64,000 nucleotides of DNA from Pyropia yezoensis (Eukaryota > Rhodophyta > Bangiophyceae > Bangiales > Bangiaceae): assembly GCA_009829735.1 (NCBI GenBank), contig CM020618.1:25641122-25705121 (forward strand), in the 5' to 3' direction. The notes below the pieces were generated by a model. The model saw nothing but the letters and a program-made list of their open reading frames with translations. It ran no database searches and was not told the origin of the DNA. The position numbers were made by a program, and so were the translations under genes. This document shows positions 19,676 through 29,900 of this stretch, one piece after another. Position 1 is the first letter of the stretch. The number at the start of each line of letters is the position of its first letter.

Positions 19676-21266
19676 CTAGGTGGGGGGCCCGACCGCAGCT
19701 GCTGCGAAGGCGGGGGCGCGGCAGGTCGCCCATGAGGCAACTGACGCGGCGGCCGGGGGCGCCGCGGCGCCGCCTGCACCGCCGGCGGCGGCGCCGCAGC
19801 CGCCATCGCTTTCAGGGTTCCGGTGAATGCCGCCGCCTTCGTTGCCGCCGCCTCCACCGTTGACGGCATCACAAGGGTGGCCGCCTCGGCCATCATTCGG
19901 GCCGTTAGCGCCGCCGCCGCCTCTTCCGCCGCCGCCATGGCCGCCGCCGCTCGGGTTAGCCTGGGGCTGCCAGGGGTTGGGCGCGTTCGGCGTCCCATTG
20001 CGGCGCGCGAGTGCACGGCAGCGTGCAGCGGCCGACAAGGTAGAGGCGTCGGGATCGGCGGCGGACGCGGGCCGAGGAGGGCGGATGCGGGCTTGCACCC
20101 GGTCGGCCTGCTCCCGCGAGATAGCGAAGGTGCGTTGCGAGCACGGACGACTGGAAAAAAGACGTGGTGGGGCAGTAGATAACCTCCGCGTAGTCCGGGG
20201 CCAGCAACAAGTCTTGCAGGATGGCGGCCAGCGTAAAGTTGGAGCTTTGCTCGGACTGGACCTTGTATCGCGTTACGAGGATGAGAAACAGCTGATGCAG
20301 AGACGCGCGCGTGTACTTGACCTAGTTGAGCAGCTCTCGCGCCGTCAGCGCACCGCCGAGGTGGTCAAGCTCGGCGTCCAGTAGGCCGTTGTGGACCGTC
20401 TGCACCCAAGCACAAGCGTTGTAGACCGTGCGCGCGTCCTCGATGACGGGCGCGGGAGAGGAAGAAAATGCCTCGGACCAGCGCGAATCATTGTGGACGC
20501 GAAAGGGCCGCCAGAAGCGGTCGCCGCGGTCGGTCCGGCGGGCGTGGGGCAGCACAAAGCCCCAGATGGGGTCGCGGTGGTTGAGCGCGCGCCGTTCCTC
20601 CGCGCGAGAGAAGTAGTCGGGGGGGGCAAGGCGGGGGGGTCGGCCATAACCGTCCGCAATCCCGTCGTTGACGGCGACCACCTGCAAGGAGTAGTCCTCG
20701 TAGGACCCGTCGCCGGCCAGGACGTAGTCCGAGCTGCCACCGTCGTCTTCTTCGTCGTCCTCCTCGTCGTCGTCAAAGGCGACCGGACGGGCGCCGTGCG
20801 GAGGGTTTCGCCGGGGGGGGCGTTCGCCGCCGTCAACGCCACCCGGTGGAGGTCGAGGGAAGGGAGGGGTGGGTGGGTCGCGCTCGGCACCGCTGCCGCA
20901 ACTGCCACCGTCGCCGCCTTCACCGCCACCGCCGCCGCCGCCGTCAGGCGTGTGGACGTGGCGGATCTCGTCCTCCTCGTCAGCTACCACCGGTACGCCG
21001 GGGGGCCCTCCCACAACCTGCTGCGACTCTGAAACCAGGGCCCAGGCGACCAGGGGACCGGCCAGCGAACAAGAAGCAACCCTCCACACAGCGCAACGTT
21101 CACCGATGCCCACAAGGGCCGGCACGGGGCGGCAGATAGTTCGGCCGCACCGCGGCCCCCCCGTGAGGGAGGGCTTCGTTGGCGAAAGCGCCAGCATAGG
21201 GCCGCAACCCAAGTTCACCGCCAGTCCAGACCCGAGAGGCCCAGACGTCGTCTGCGCGGCTGGCAA
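19676..21266 (-). CDS. Gag-like region of the DIRS-like element
   Basis: This region sits upstream of RT on the same strand, the place of gag in DIRS elements. It contains a Gly/Glu/Asp-rich segment with an acidic run (FDDDEEDDEEDDGG, about 20750-20790) and then an ordered part: YFSRAEERRALNHRDPIWG, FWRPFRVHNDSRWSEAFSS and ARTVYNACAWVQTVHNGLLD. A Gly-rich tail follows (near 19830-19950). No zinc knuckle is visible. I call it gag-like from position and from the helical middle part only; sequence homology to a known gag is not established. Confidence 0.5.
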
Positions 21267-21690
21267 CAGGCGCGAAGACGACGGACGTGCCGGGCCGGCG
21301 GGGGAGTCGCTGCCGCGCCCCCCCCCCCCCCCCCCCCGCCCCAGCCGCCCACAGTCACATCACGGGCCAAGGAAAAAGGCAGGCCAGATGGGATCTGGCA
21401 GCGCCCTCTCCCCCCACCCCCTTCGCACCGTGGCAGTTGCGCCCCATTGGCCCCGGGGCCCTACCTCGTCCGTGTAGAGGAGGTGGCTGTCGGGCATAGG
21501 TAGAAATCCAGCGCCGTCCCTGACACTCAAACCAAACCCCCGCAGTGCAGACCCAAAAACCGCGTGGCCAACGCGGACGACGCGGGCCGCTTGGCGTACG
21601 GGCCCCTCTTGCGACCTAACGTACTTCCCTCTGCACGGACACACTGACCCGCGACGGTTGTGTTGGCCGCCGCTGCTGGACTTCGTGCCG
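21267..21690. other. Gene-free stretch with a 20-C homopolymer
   Basis: No coding frame, RNA gene or terminal repeat is recognised between the DIRS-like element and the transposase fossil. The only striking item is an unbroken run of 20 C at 21318-21337, close to the outer edge of the DIRS-like gag region. Confidence 0.6.
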
Positions 21691-23005
21691 TCACCCAAAC
21701 GACACTTGCGGCTCACGCATCTCTCGCCGAGCCTCGGGCCCTAGTCGCACGCAAAGCCGTCCAGTGTCCACCACCCGTTGAGAGTACTTGGTGCCTTTGC
21801 CTTTCAGAAGGTGCGTCACGTCAATTGCGCCGGGCTTGATGTGCCACGTGCCCGTCTCGCGGTAGCCAGTGATGATGTTGACAGATAACAGCCCATGGAA
21901 CGTGCTCCAGTTGATCAGCTTCATGAGGTGGATTAAGTTAAACTTTGCCCCCCTGGGGAGAGTGAAGAGCATCGCCCCCGTCACAGTGACGCTCCTCTCC
22001 TAGGTCTTGAGGAAGGGCTGGCCGTCGAGCGCCTACAGGATGGGCGACAGGAGGGAGGGGAACATCGGCACGACCACTTTGGCATCCTTGAGCACACGCA
22101 GGCCCACCGCCGACGCGTGGACCTTGCACCCGTCCATCAGCAGCACCTTTCACTCCGCCCGGCCCCGCCCCTCCCGGTGCTGCGCCGCAAACCGCGCAAA
22201 CGTTTCTCACAAGTCCCTGTCAAACCCTGGCTTCTCGCGACGGTGCGCCTCGGCCCCGTCCTCCAAAATCGACGCCAGGGGGACGCGGCGCGAGGGGCCA
22301 GCGACCTGCTCCATAACAGCAATTGGGAGCCGCCCCCCTCTGCCCGCCACGACCACAAACACGGGGAGGCACGGCCCGTCCGCGCAGATAGTCGCCTCCA
22401 GGTTGGCGGGCTCCGCCCCGCTCTGGACTGACGGGATGACGAACGCCGTGCTGCCGTCGTCCTTGAGGGAAATCACCTTGACTTTGGTCTTGCGCATCAG
22501 CTCCTCCGCGCTCATCATGGAATCGTCGGTGTTCCAGACCTGCGATGCCTTGGTAATGCCAAGCTCAGAACAGAAAAACCGAAAAGCAGCAAAAAAACTT
22601 TGCCACCGCCTCTGGCGTCGAAGCCAGAGCCCGTACACCCTCAAGGGCAACAGGCCGCACGCCCCGAAGCTCCGGGCGACCCTCCAGAAAGCGTTGGAAA
22701 AAAGTATGACCCGAAGTCCCACCCACCCCAAAGCACCTCTCCGCATCTGCCTCCCTCCTCACGTCGGCAATGTACTGCCGCAACATTACACCGGCAAGCC
22801 CACACGTCAGGGCGTCACCCCCCTTAGTCCATGAGGCAAGTTAAACCGCCATGGTGCCCTCCTTCTCCCTGAAGAGAAACCGAGGACGCCCGAGCGCCAC
22901 ATCCTTGCCACGGTTCTGCAGCCAGGTCCGCACGTTGGACCGGATCGCTCCCGTCGCCTGCATAAGGGCAGCCACGCTCGGCGTCTTGTGCTCAACCCGG
23001 GTCAT
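21691..23005 (-). pseudogene. pogo/Tigger-like DDE transposase, decayed
   Basis: A minus-strand relic of a Tc1/mariner-superfamily transposase of the pogo/Tigger (CENP-B-like) type. From 23005: a helix-turn-helix part (SVAALMQATGAIRSNVRTWL) ending in LGRPRFLFREKEG, the usual junction to a CENP-B-like domain. Then come TFFQRFLEGRPELRG and TPEAVAKFF. The DDE core has VWNTDDS (about 22520-22539, first Asp), LEATICADGPCLPVFVVVAG, then KVLLMDGCKVHASAVGL with the second Asp at 22134-22132, and LLSPIL*ALDGQ, where functional relatives have LQPLD, giving the third acidic residue. A C-terminal ITGYRETGTWHIKP matches the GF..tGi.P pattern. Several in-frame stops (for example TAG at 22035-22033, another about 40 bases on) and frame changes show that it is dead. 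The family excises and inserts at TA sites. Confidence 0.8.
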
Positions 23006-23116
23006 CTACAGATTCTCCTGCATCTCAGACGTCAGCCGTGTGCCGCAAACACGGGGGCTCGCATCGGACTCGTTAGCGGATGATTGGTCGTCAGGGGGTG
23101 AAGGCAAGGTGCACGT

Positions 23117-23128
23117 AAAAAAAAAAAA
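23117..23128. repeat. 12-A homopolymer
   Basis: A run of 12 A upstream (on the minus strand) of the transposase relic. No clear meaning; recorded because it is unusual in this GC-rich sequence. Confidence 0.7.
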
Positions 23129-23308
23129 GGACGGCGACACTCGATGGGATTAAGAAGGGGATGGGTCAATCGCTGTGAGGGGGCGGTGGAGCCGGCGACG
23201 GTAAACATACTTGGAACCGAGCTCCCGTAGCTCTGGGGCCGACGAAACAGCCGCCGCCAAGTCAATCGGGCTGTCTTGCAGCCACTTGTGCCTCCCTTCA
23301 TTTACAGT

Positions 23309-23342
23309 AGTGGTCGACATTTTGGGCAGTGGTCAACATTTC
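23309..23342. repeat. Direct repeat, possible end of the pogo-like transposon
   Basis: AGTGGTCGACATTTT (23309-23323) is repeated four bases on as AGTGGTCAACATTTC (23328-23342), preceded by TACAGT. Tandem transposase-binding boxes next to a TA and a CAGT start are typical of Tigger/pogo ends, and the transposase relic starts 300 bases away with the right orientation. I did not find the inverted partner on the other side, so the end is only a candidate. Confidence 0.4.
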
Positions 23343-24380
23343 TTTTTTTCGAACCAGACTAGCTAAGGGGAGGACGGGGAGGACAACCCCAAGCGCGCAG
23401 CACTGTCACTGGTTGACAAGGAATCTCTTGCATTCAGCAGCCGGGCAGAAACTTTGTGCCACGCGCACCACACGATCGCAACGCGATCGCAATGAACAAA
23501 TGACGATCGCTACCGTTCCATGCTTTATTGAGGGCGCAGGAGCTCTCCAGGCCTCGTGGCCCCTCTTTTTCCGTCGTACCAGGCCGTCTCGGGGGAGGCC
23601 GCTGTTCTTGGTGGAGCGCCGTTTTGTCAGCTGGCCGACCCCCACTTGCAGGACTCACAAATAGCGCAGGCCGTCGGGCTGGCGCAAGAGGGCCTGCCTA
23701 AAAGAGCTTGTCGTCGGACGCCCGCCGCCGCCCCGCTGCGAGCAGCAAGATGGTTCCAGTGTGCAGACGGGGCGCCTACGTAGGCGTCGGCCGAGCGGCG
23801 CCCCCACTGGTCCGCTGTCTGCTGGGCTGTCAGCCCCGCGCGGGTGGGCGTCGCAGAGGTCGTAGCACTACCACCGCCCACTCTGCCTGAGCCTGGTGGG
23901 CTCCGGCGCGCCACAGTACTCCCCTCGTGTCCCCACGTGAGCCCTGGATGTCTGGCATGCCTCGCCGGGCCTCCACCGCCTCGAAGCGCCCGCGCCATAA
24001 CGGCTGCTGTCGTGGTATCGCCCCTCTCTGCTGTGCGGCGGGACCTCGCGCGGGGCAGCGCCCCGCCCCTCCCCAATCGTGCTCTCAGACGGGACGTGGC
24101 TCACATCGTGGGCTGACGCTGTGGAGAGGCGCCCTGTGGGCACGTTGAGTAGGTCGTCGGCCGCCGGAAGTTTTTCACTGTTCAGACTTTTTTCGGGCGG
24201 GGGGGGTGCAATCGCGCGGGGCGCTGGGCGGGACGGGGGTGGGACGTGGTAGTGCTCCCCTTGCCACCCGCCCCAACGCGGACGCCGTCGCAGGCTGGTG
24301 TGTGCAAGGGGCGACCCCTCGGGCTAGCGATAGGCCACTGCTGTGCTGGGGGCAAAACCCACGCCCAGGTGGGATACGCT
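23343..24380. other. Gene-free region before element 3
   Basis: About 1 kb of GC-rich sequence. Several medium-length frames exist on both strands, but none shows a motif, a plausible start context or protein-like composition. No RNA gene or terminal repeat is recognised. Confidence 0.5.
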
Positions 24381-24849
24381 TGTGGCAGTATTGAACCCCA
24401 GGTAGGGGGGCAACACGTGCCATGCAAGGGGCGGCAGGCCACTAGCCTGATCCGTTCCTCCCCCTGCATTTGGGTCCATATTCCCTAAGTTTGGGATAGT
24501 TAGCTTAGTAGTAAATCCAACTTGGATTTGAGGGTTTTCTGCATTTATCGTCTTGAATTTTCGTGTGGCCCGGTGGGCAGGTGCTGGGGTGGGAGATTCT
24601 GAGTGGCGAGATTCTGAGGGGACCCTGGGGGGATAAGGGGAGGGACAGCGGGGCTTGGCCCTGCGTCCCCGTCCCGACCAAGAAACTGTTGGACCACACA
24701 CCATCCTCTTGTTTGTCCGTGGGGGGTTTGCCCCACAACAGGGACAGAGTGTGTGCGACTTGCACTTCTTCCGGTTCCCCCGACACGGGAGGCAGCCCTA
24801 GCACACCGCCCCAACTTGGGTGCCGTGTGTGCTAGTGGTTTTTGCCACA
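24381..24849 (+). repeat. 5' LTR of element 3 (469 bp)
   Basis: The borders are TGTGGC...GCCACA, a perfect 6-bp inverted pair, with the right border five bases before the primer-binding site. The five bases before the LTR are ACGCT; a matching target-site duplication cannot be tested, because the 3' LTR is not in the assembled sequence. The assignment rests on the border motif and spacing. Confidence 0.65.
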
Positions 24850-24854
24850 TTCGG

Positions 24855-24868
24855 TGGAGCAGCAGGGG
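24855..24868 (+). promoter_or_regulatory. Primer-binding site, element 3
   Basis: TGGAGCAGCAGGGG sits directly downstream of the LTR. The same motif is found at 45186-45199 (element 4) and 15921-15935 (element 2). The implied tRNA starts GCAGCAG, has U at the discriminator position and ends CCA; the isoacceptor is not assigned. Confidence 0.8.
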
Positions 24869-24944
24869 ACAGAGGTAAACTTTACCTCCGGGTGCACCCG
24901 GGTGTAGGGGGCCCTCTGCCTCAAAGGAACGGTGGTCTTGGACC

Positions 24945-26915
24945 GTGTCATACGGACAGTCAGCCAACATGGCTAGTTCGGACCCCCCGTCGTCCGGGGA
25001 GTACACGGGTGACGCACGTACTTCAGTGCCTTTGAATACTGGTGAGACACAGGTGGGTTTACCTGGGGTCGCAGAGGGACTGGAGGTCCCTCAAGCCAGC
25101 AGGACTGGAAGTGCGGGCGGGCAACAGGCCACCCCGACTCAGTCGGGAGTTCACTCGGGTGACACTTCTGATGTGGGTGGGCCGAAGTCCGGCCACCGCG
25201 TGGTATACTCAACGGGAACGTCCCAAGGGGTGAGGACTGTCCCCGCGGGTTCCACTCGGGTTGGAGCCAACTTTGGCTTGGAGCCGTCGCCAACTAGGCT
25301 TTCGGAGGACGGCGGACCTCCGTTGGTCGGCGATGGGCTCGCGCCCATGCCCCCGGTTGAGACCCCTGAGGATCGTGGTTACCCCTCAGGTGGACTCCCG
25401 GAGGCGGACCGAGACTCAACTGGAGTCGTCAATCCACTCCTCGCGGAAACTGTCCGTCGGGAGGCGACCAATGTGTTGCGGCAGACTTTGCCGGACCTGG
25501 TGGTCACGATGACGAATACTATTCTGAATCGGATTGTGGCGAGTTTGCCAGATGGCCTTAATGTCCAGACCGGATCGGGGCTTTCGAGCCCGCAGGCGCA
25601 GGGGGAATCCCCCCTCACGCCTATCTCGGGTCGCCCCGAACTGGGGGCGACACCTGTGACTCCCAACGAGGGAGCCACACCATACTCGGTGGGGCATACG
25701 CCCTTCATGGGGGAGTTCCCCCCGGGAACGCCGGCGGCTACACCAAGCGCGCCGCGCCGGACTACAGGCACTGAGGGTGAACTTACCCCAGTGCCACAGC
25801 GGCTGTTCCCTCAACGTGAGGTGCCGCCAAAGATCCAGGTAGCCAACCCGGTCTACCAGAGCATCTTTGACTGTGAGACCTATGCCCTCCACAACAAGTC
25901 GGTGGTGTATGGTCCTGACCAGGCCCGAGCCATGGGCCGTGCCAAGAAGAATGCACTTCATTCTTTTGGGCACAAAGCGGCGTGGGATGGAACCCCCCCC
26001 CTCCGTGTCTTTGAGTTCCTACGTCGTTTCACAAAAGCCTGTGACGACAATGCCATAAGTGAAGGCATGGCTTTTTACATGCTACAGGAGTTTACTAAGG
26101 GCGACCTGCGGACAGAACTTATGTCCGTCATGCCCAGCTCCTCAAGTGGAGGCGCTGGGGAGGTGATGTCCATTTTGGAGCTCGCCAACTGGTTGTTGAG
26201 AGCCATGGTTGATGAGGCAGCTTTGGCTTTTCAAGTCGAGAGGTTTACGCAAGCCCATCAGGAAGAGGCGGAGGACGAGTTGTCCTTTGCGGAGCGAGTC
26301 CGTAAGCTCGACAATCTTTGTGGGTTTCTTCATCCACAAGCTGTGGTGAAGAGTCGGTTTGTGGAGGGACTCCATTGGTCAGTCCGGATGGAGACCCGGG
26401 AGCATAACACTGCCCGGGCGACCCTGGCCAAGTTGGCTAGGTTCGCCTACCGCAGAGGCGAGGCCTACCGCAAGTTGCGGGAGGAACAACGCCAGGAGCG
26501 TCAGGCCGAGTTGGCCAAGGAACGGGAGGAGGCGCGCCAGGCCAGAGAGTTGAGAGAGGCACGCCGAATCCGCAAGGAGAGGGTGGTAGCTGCCGTGGGA
26601 ACTTCCCAGGGTATCCCTTCGTCTTCCCCAGTTGGGAAGACCCCTCCGGGAACTGACAATCGGTGTTGGAACTGCAACTCCGATGGACACTGGGCATATG
26701 ATTGCCCCAAGTTGAGTAAACGCGTCCAACAACTTGTTAGGAATGCGAGTAAGAAGTCGGCTACGAACGAAGTACGTTCACGCCGCGAGGGTGGGTCTCG
26801 ACCGGTCGTCGCGGTCGCCACACCCTCGGCGGAGGAGGCAGACACGTCGTCTTCGGACTCGTCGTCTTCCTCCCCGCCCTCAGATTCGGACGCCAAGTCG
26901 GCGGGAAACGAATGA
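24945..26915 (+). CDS. gag: Gag polyprotein, element 3
   Basis: A 656-residue frame. The N-terminal 280 residues are low-complexity, rich in Ser/Gly/Pro/Thr. A capsid-like core follows at about residues 310-500: FGHKAAWDGTPPLRVFEFLR, ISEGMAFYMLQEFTKGDLR, LELANWLLRAMVDEAALAF and FVEGLHWSVRM. Next comes a Glu/Arg-rich coiled-coil-like stretch (EQRQERQAELAKEREEARQA). A single CCHC zinc knuckle (CWNCNSDGHWAYDCPKL) sits near residue 570. The C-terminus is Ser/Asp-rich (SSSDSSSSSPPSDSD). The Met at 24945 is the first; MASSDPPSSGEYTGD at 24969 is an alternative with a cleaner N-terminus. The gene ends in an ATGA overlap with pol. Gag forms the particle that packages element RNA. Confidence 0.92.
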   Translation: MSYGQSANMASSDPPSSGEYTGDARTSVPLNTGETQVGLPGVAEGLEVPQASRTGSAGGQQATPTQSGVHSGDTSDVGGPKSGHRVVYSTGTSQGVRTVPAGSTRVGANFGLEPSPTRLSEDGGPPLVGDGLAPMPPVETPEDRGYPSGGLPEADRDSTGVVNPLLAETVRREATNVLRQTLPDLVVTMTNTILNRIVASLPDGLNVQTGSGLSSPQAQGESPLTPISGRPELGATPVTPNEGATPYSVGHTPFMGEFPPGTPAATPSAPRRTTGTEGELTPVPQRLFPQREVPPKIQVANPVYQSIFDCETYALHNKSVVYGPDQARAMGRAKKNALHSFGHKAAWDGTPPLRVFEFLRRFTKACDDNAISEGMAFYMLQEFTKGDLRTELMSVMPSSSSGGAGEVMSILELANWLLRAMVDEAALAFQVERFTQAHQEEAEDELSFAERVRKLDNLCGFLHPQAVVKSRFVEGLHWSVRMETREHNTARATLAKLARFAYRRGEAYRKLREEQRQERQAELAKEREEARQARELREARRIRKERVVAAVGTSQGIPSSSPVGKTPPGTDNRCWNCNSDGHWAYDCPKLSKRVQQLVRNASKKSATNEVRSRREGGSRPVVAVATPSAEEADTSSSDSSSSSPPSDSDAKSAGNE

Positions 26916-29900
26916 CCGTTGGGGCTGGTCGTCCGAAGCTCACAACGGCAGCCTCGGCCAAGTGGGCCAGGAGGACGAACCAACCGTGCCGGATACTGCG
27001 GCGACCTAAGGGAGTCCGCCCAACTCGGGTAGGACTCCCCAAGAACGTAAACCCACGTCGGGTCATCGCGGTGCTGACGGGTGAGAACTTCCAGGTGGCT
27101 GGACGGGTGCAACTTGCCCCCGGCCGCGCCTGTTGTGCCCGTATCGTACTTGATACCGGGTCAGGAGCCTCCTTGATACGCAAGTCGCTATTACCAAAGG
27201 AGGTGAAGCTCCAACGCTGGAGGTCCAAAGCTGACCATATGATTGACATCAATGGTGGGGTACTTCCCATTGTTGGTGCCGTGACCCTACCAACTAGGTT
27301 GGGGACCCATGAGGTCGACGTGACCTATGGTGTAGTTGAGAATATATCGGTACCCCTGCTTCTGGGTACCCCTTATGTTGTTACACAAGTGCCTTTGATT
27401 TGTGGCCCTGAGTACTGGGTCAAGTTGATCAATGGGGAGACTATCCCCATCCTTGGTAAGGGAAAGTCTGTGGCTCCTGTGACAGTTTCACAGTCGAAGC
27501 CTGTTTGCTCTGTGAGGGAAGGGTTTACTGCTACCCTGCGTCTAGCCCGTAAAGTCACGTTGCCCCCCAACTCGGTGGCGCACGTTGACGTTGTAACTGA
27601 TTATACGGGGAATGGGTTGGTGCACTCTCACCCCCGTCTTGCTCGCAAGCACCAAGTGCATGTTGCCCTTGGCACGATGGACTCCAAAGCCGGAGTCCCG
27701 TGGAGGATCCAGGTTATGAACCTGAGCTCGTCGCCCAAGTACTTCAAGTCGGGAGCCAAGTTCGGCTATATCGACCAACATGAGGGACCGGTAGTAGCGG
27801 TCACCCTCAACGCGGGCGCAAGTAGCGACCCGAAGTCCGGAAAGGAGAAGCATCAAGCCAAGTCGGCCGCCTCTCCTCGGCCCCATGTGAACATGGAGGG
27901 TGTCCCCCCCAGGTTGAGGGTTCAAGTTGAACGCCTCTTGGACCAATATCACAAGTTGCGGGATGGTCAATTGGGACTCATGAGAGCCACCCAACACCGG
28001 ATCGAGTTGAAGCCCGGTGCACCCCCTATACGCCAACAACCGTATAGGGGAGGACCCCGTTCAAAGGCCCTCGTTAAGGAGCAAGTTGCTCGCATGGAGG
28101 CCCTCGATGTGATCGAGGCCAGCAACGCCGAGTGGGCGAGTCCGGTGGTTATCGTCCCCAAAGTTGATGGGACACCCCGGTTTTGTATCGACTACCGTAA
28201 GCTCAACGAGAGCACGGTGAAGGACAGTTATCCCCTACCTAGGATGGACGACTGTCTGGACTCTCTGGGGGAGGCGAACGTGTTCTCTACCCTGGACTGT
28301 AACGCGGGGTACTGGCAAATTCCCATTGCCCCGGAAGACAGGCATAAAACTACCTTTACCTGTCACTGTGGTACCTACCAGTGCAAGCGTCTACCGTTTG
28401 GCCTGTGTAACGCGCCGGCAACTTTCCAGCGCGCTATGGACATGATTCTGGCCGGAGTACGGTGGCAGATCTGTCTCGTGTACCTAGACGATATCATTGT
28501 GTTCTCCCGAAGTCCGGAGGAACACATTGGCCATCTTGGCCAGGTGTTCAAGCTACTTGCTGACGCCGGTGTGTCACTGAAGGCGAGTAAGTGCCACCTC
28601 TTCACTCAAGAGGTGGAATACTTGGGACATGTTGTCCGTCCGGGGCGTCTCAGTGTCAACGAGAAAAACTTGACGGCCATTCGTAAGGCTCAGTACCCCC
28701 GGACCCAGACCCAGATGAGGAGCTTCCTCGGGATGTGTAACGTGTACCGACGTTTCACCAAGGGCTTCGCCAAGGTGGCGAAGCTATTGAATAAGCTAGT
28801 GAGCTCAACGCTACCGAAGGACCTGCCTCCCCCAAGTCGGGTGGAGCAGGAATCCTTTGAGACTCTTCGGGACCTTCTGCTGAAGCCCCCTATCCTGGCT
28901 ATTCCCAGGTTGGGAGGCCACTACATCCTGGATGTGGACGCTAGCTACGACCAACTTGGTTGTGTGTTGCTTCAGCAGCAGCCGGACAAGGAGTACTTGC
29001 CGGTGGGATACTTCAGCAAGGGGCTGAACTCGGCCGAGAAGAACTACGGAGTCACCGAGTTGGAAGGACTCGCAGTGGTGTGGGCGGTGACGTCACTTCG
29101 TCACTACCTAGAGGGTGAGAAGTTCCTCATCCGCTGTGACCACCGCGCGTTGCAGTTCATCTTCAAGACGGACTGTACGAACACTCGTCTCAACCGGTGG
29201 AGGGTGCGACTGGCACCCTTCAACTTTGACATTGAATACCGACCTGGCAGGCAACATGCCCTTGCCGACGGCCTCTCTCGGGTACCTACCGAGGGGCTGG
29301 ACACTAACCCAGTCGATGAGGACATCCCCATCGTGGGGGTAGTCACGCGCTCGGGTCAGGCGTTGAACCCCGAGGCGCCAGGGAACAAGAAGTACTTGCC
29401 CCTGTCCCTGGACGGGGTGGTGAAGGCCCGAGCCGAGGATCCCTTCTGCAAGTCGCAGAGGGATATACTGGATACAGTGGTAGAGACGCGGTTCTTTCTG
29501 GGAGACGATGGCCTCCTCATGAGGAGGGGGGTATTCCAGGGGACCGAACAACTTGTCGTCCCCGCATCCCTCAAGGACAGTATCCTTGAGAGGGAGCACA
29601 ACGCTCCCACGGGTGGACACCTGGGGTCTAGTAAACTGTACCAGACCCTGAGGACCAGGTACTACTGGCCGTCCATGGTGGTGGACATCTACAGTTGGGT
29701 GGCTGCCTGCAAAAGTTGTGCACAGAACCGTCTGATGGAACGGCGGCCTAGTACGGCTATGCTATTGTTCCCGGCCAAGGAGCCCTTCGCCGCGTTGGCG
29801 ATGGACATCCTTGGGCCACTGCCCGTGACCGAGGAGGGCAACCAGTACCTCCTGGTCATCTGTGACCGCTTCACGAAACTTACGCGAGCGATCCCACTGG

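Larger units (their letters stand above)
16542..21266 (-). mobile_element. DIRS-like tyrosine-recombinase retroelement
   Basis: A minus-strand element with the DIRS order: gag-like protein, RT and RNase H, then tyrosine recombinase. The RT and RNase H motifs are of the DIRS type rather than gypsy, and a tyrosine recombinase takes the place of a DDE integrase. That gives recombination-based integration without target-site duplications, as known for the order. I did not find the inverted terminal repeats or the internal complementary region typical of DIRS elements; the edges given are those of coding homology. The element is broken, with several breaks, and is clearly older than element 1. Confidence 0.85.

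Noticed and set aside
18007-20016. A 669-codon minus-strand frame over the DIRS-like RT
   Set aside because: Most of it is the shadow of the RT/RNase H frame in another phase, with Arg/Pro/Ala-rich GC-driven composition. Only a short part near 19480-19540 looks like real RT N-terminal sequence.
23627-24076. A 149-codon minus-strand frame as a possible host gene
   Set aside because: Ala/Arg/Gly-rich with no motif, overlapped by equally long frames on both strands; no support beyond length.
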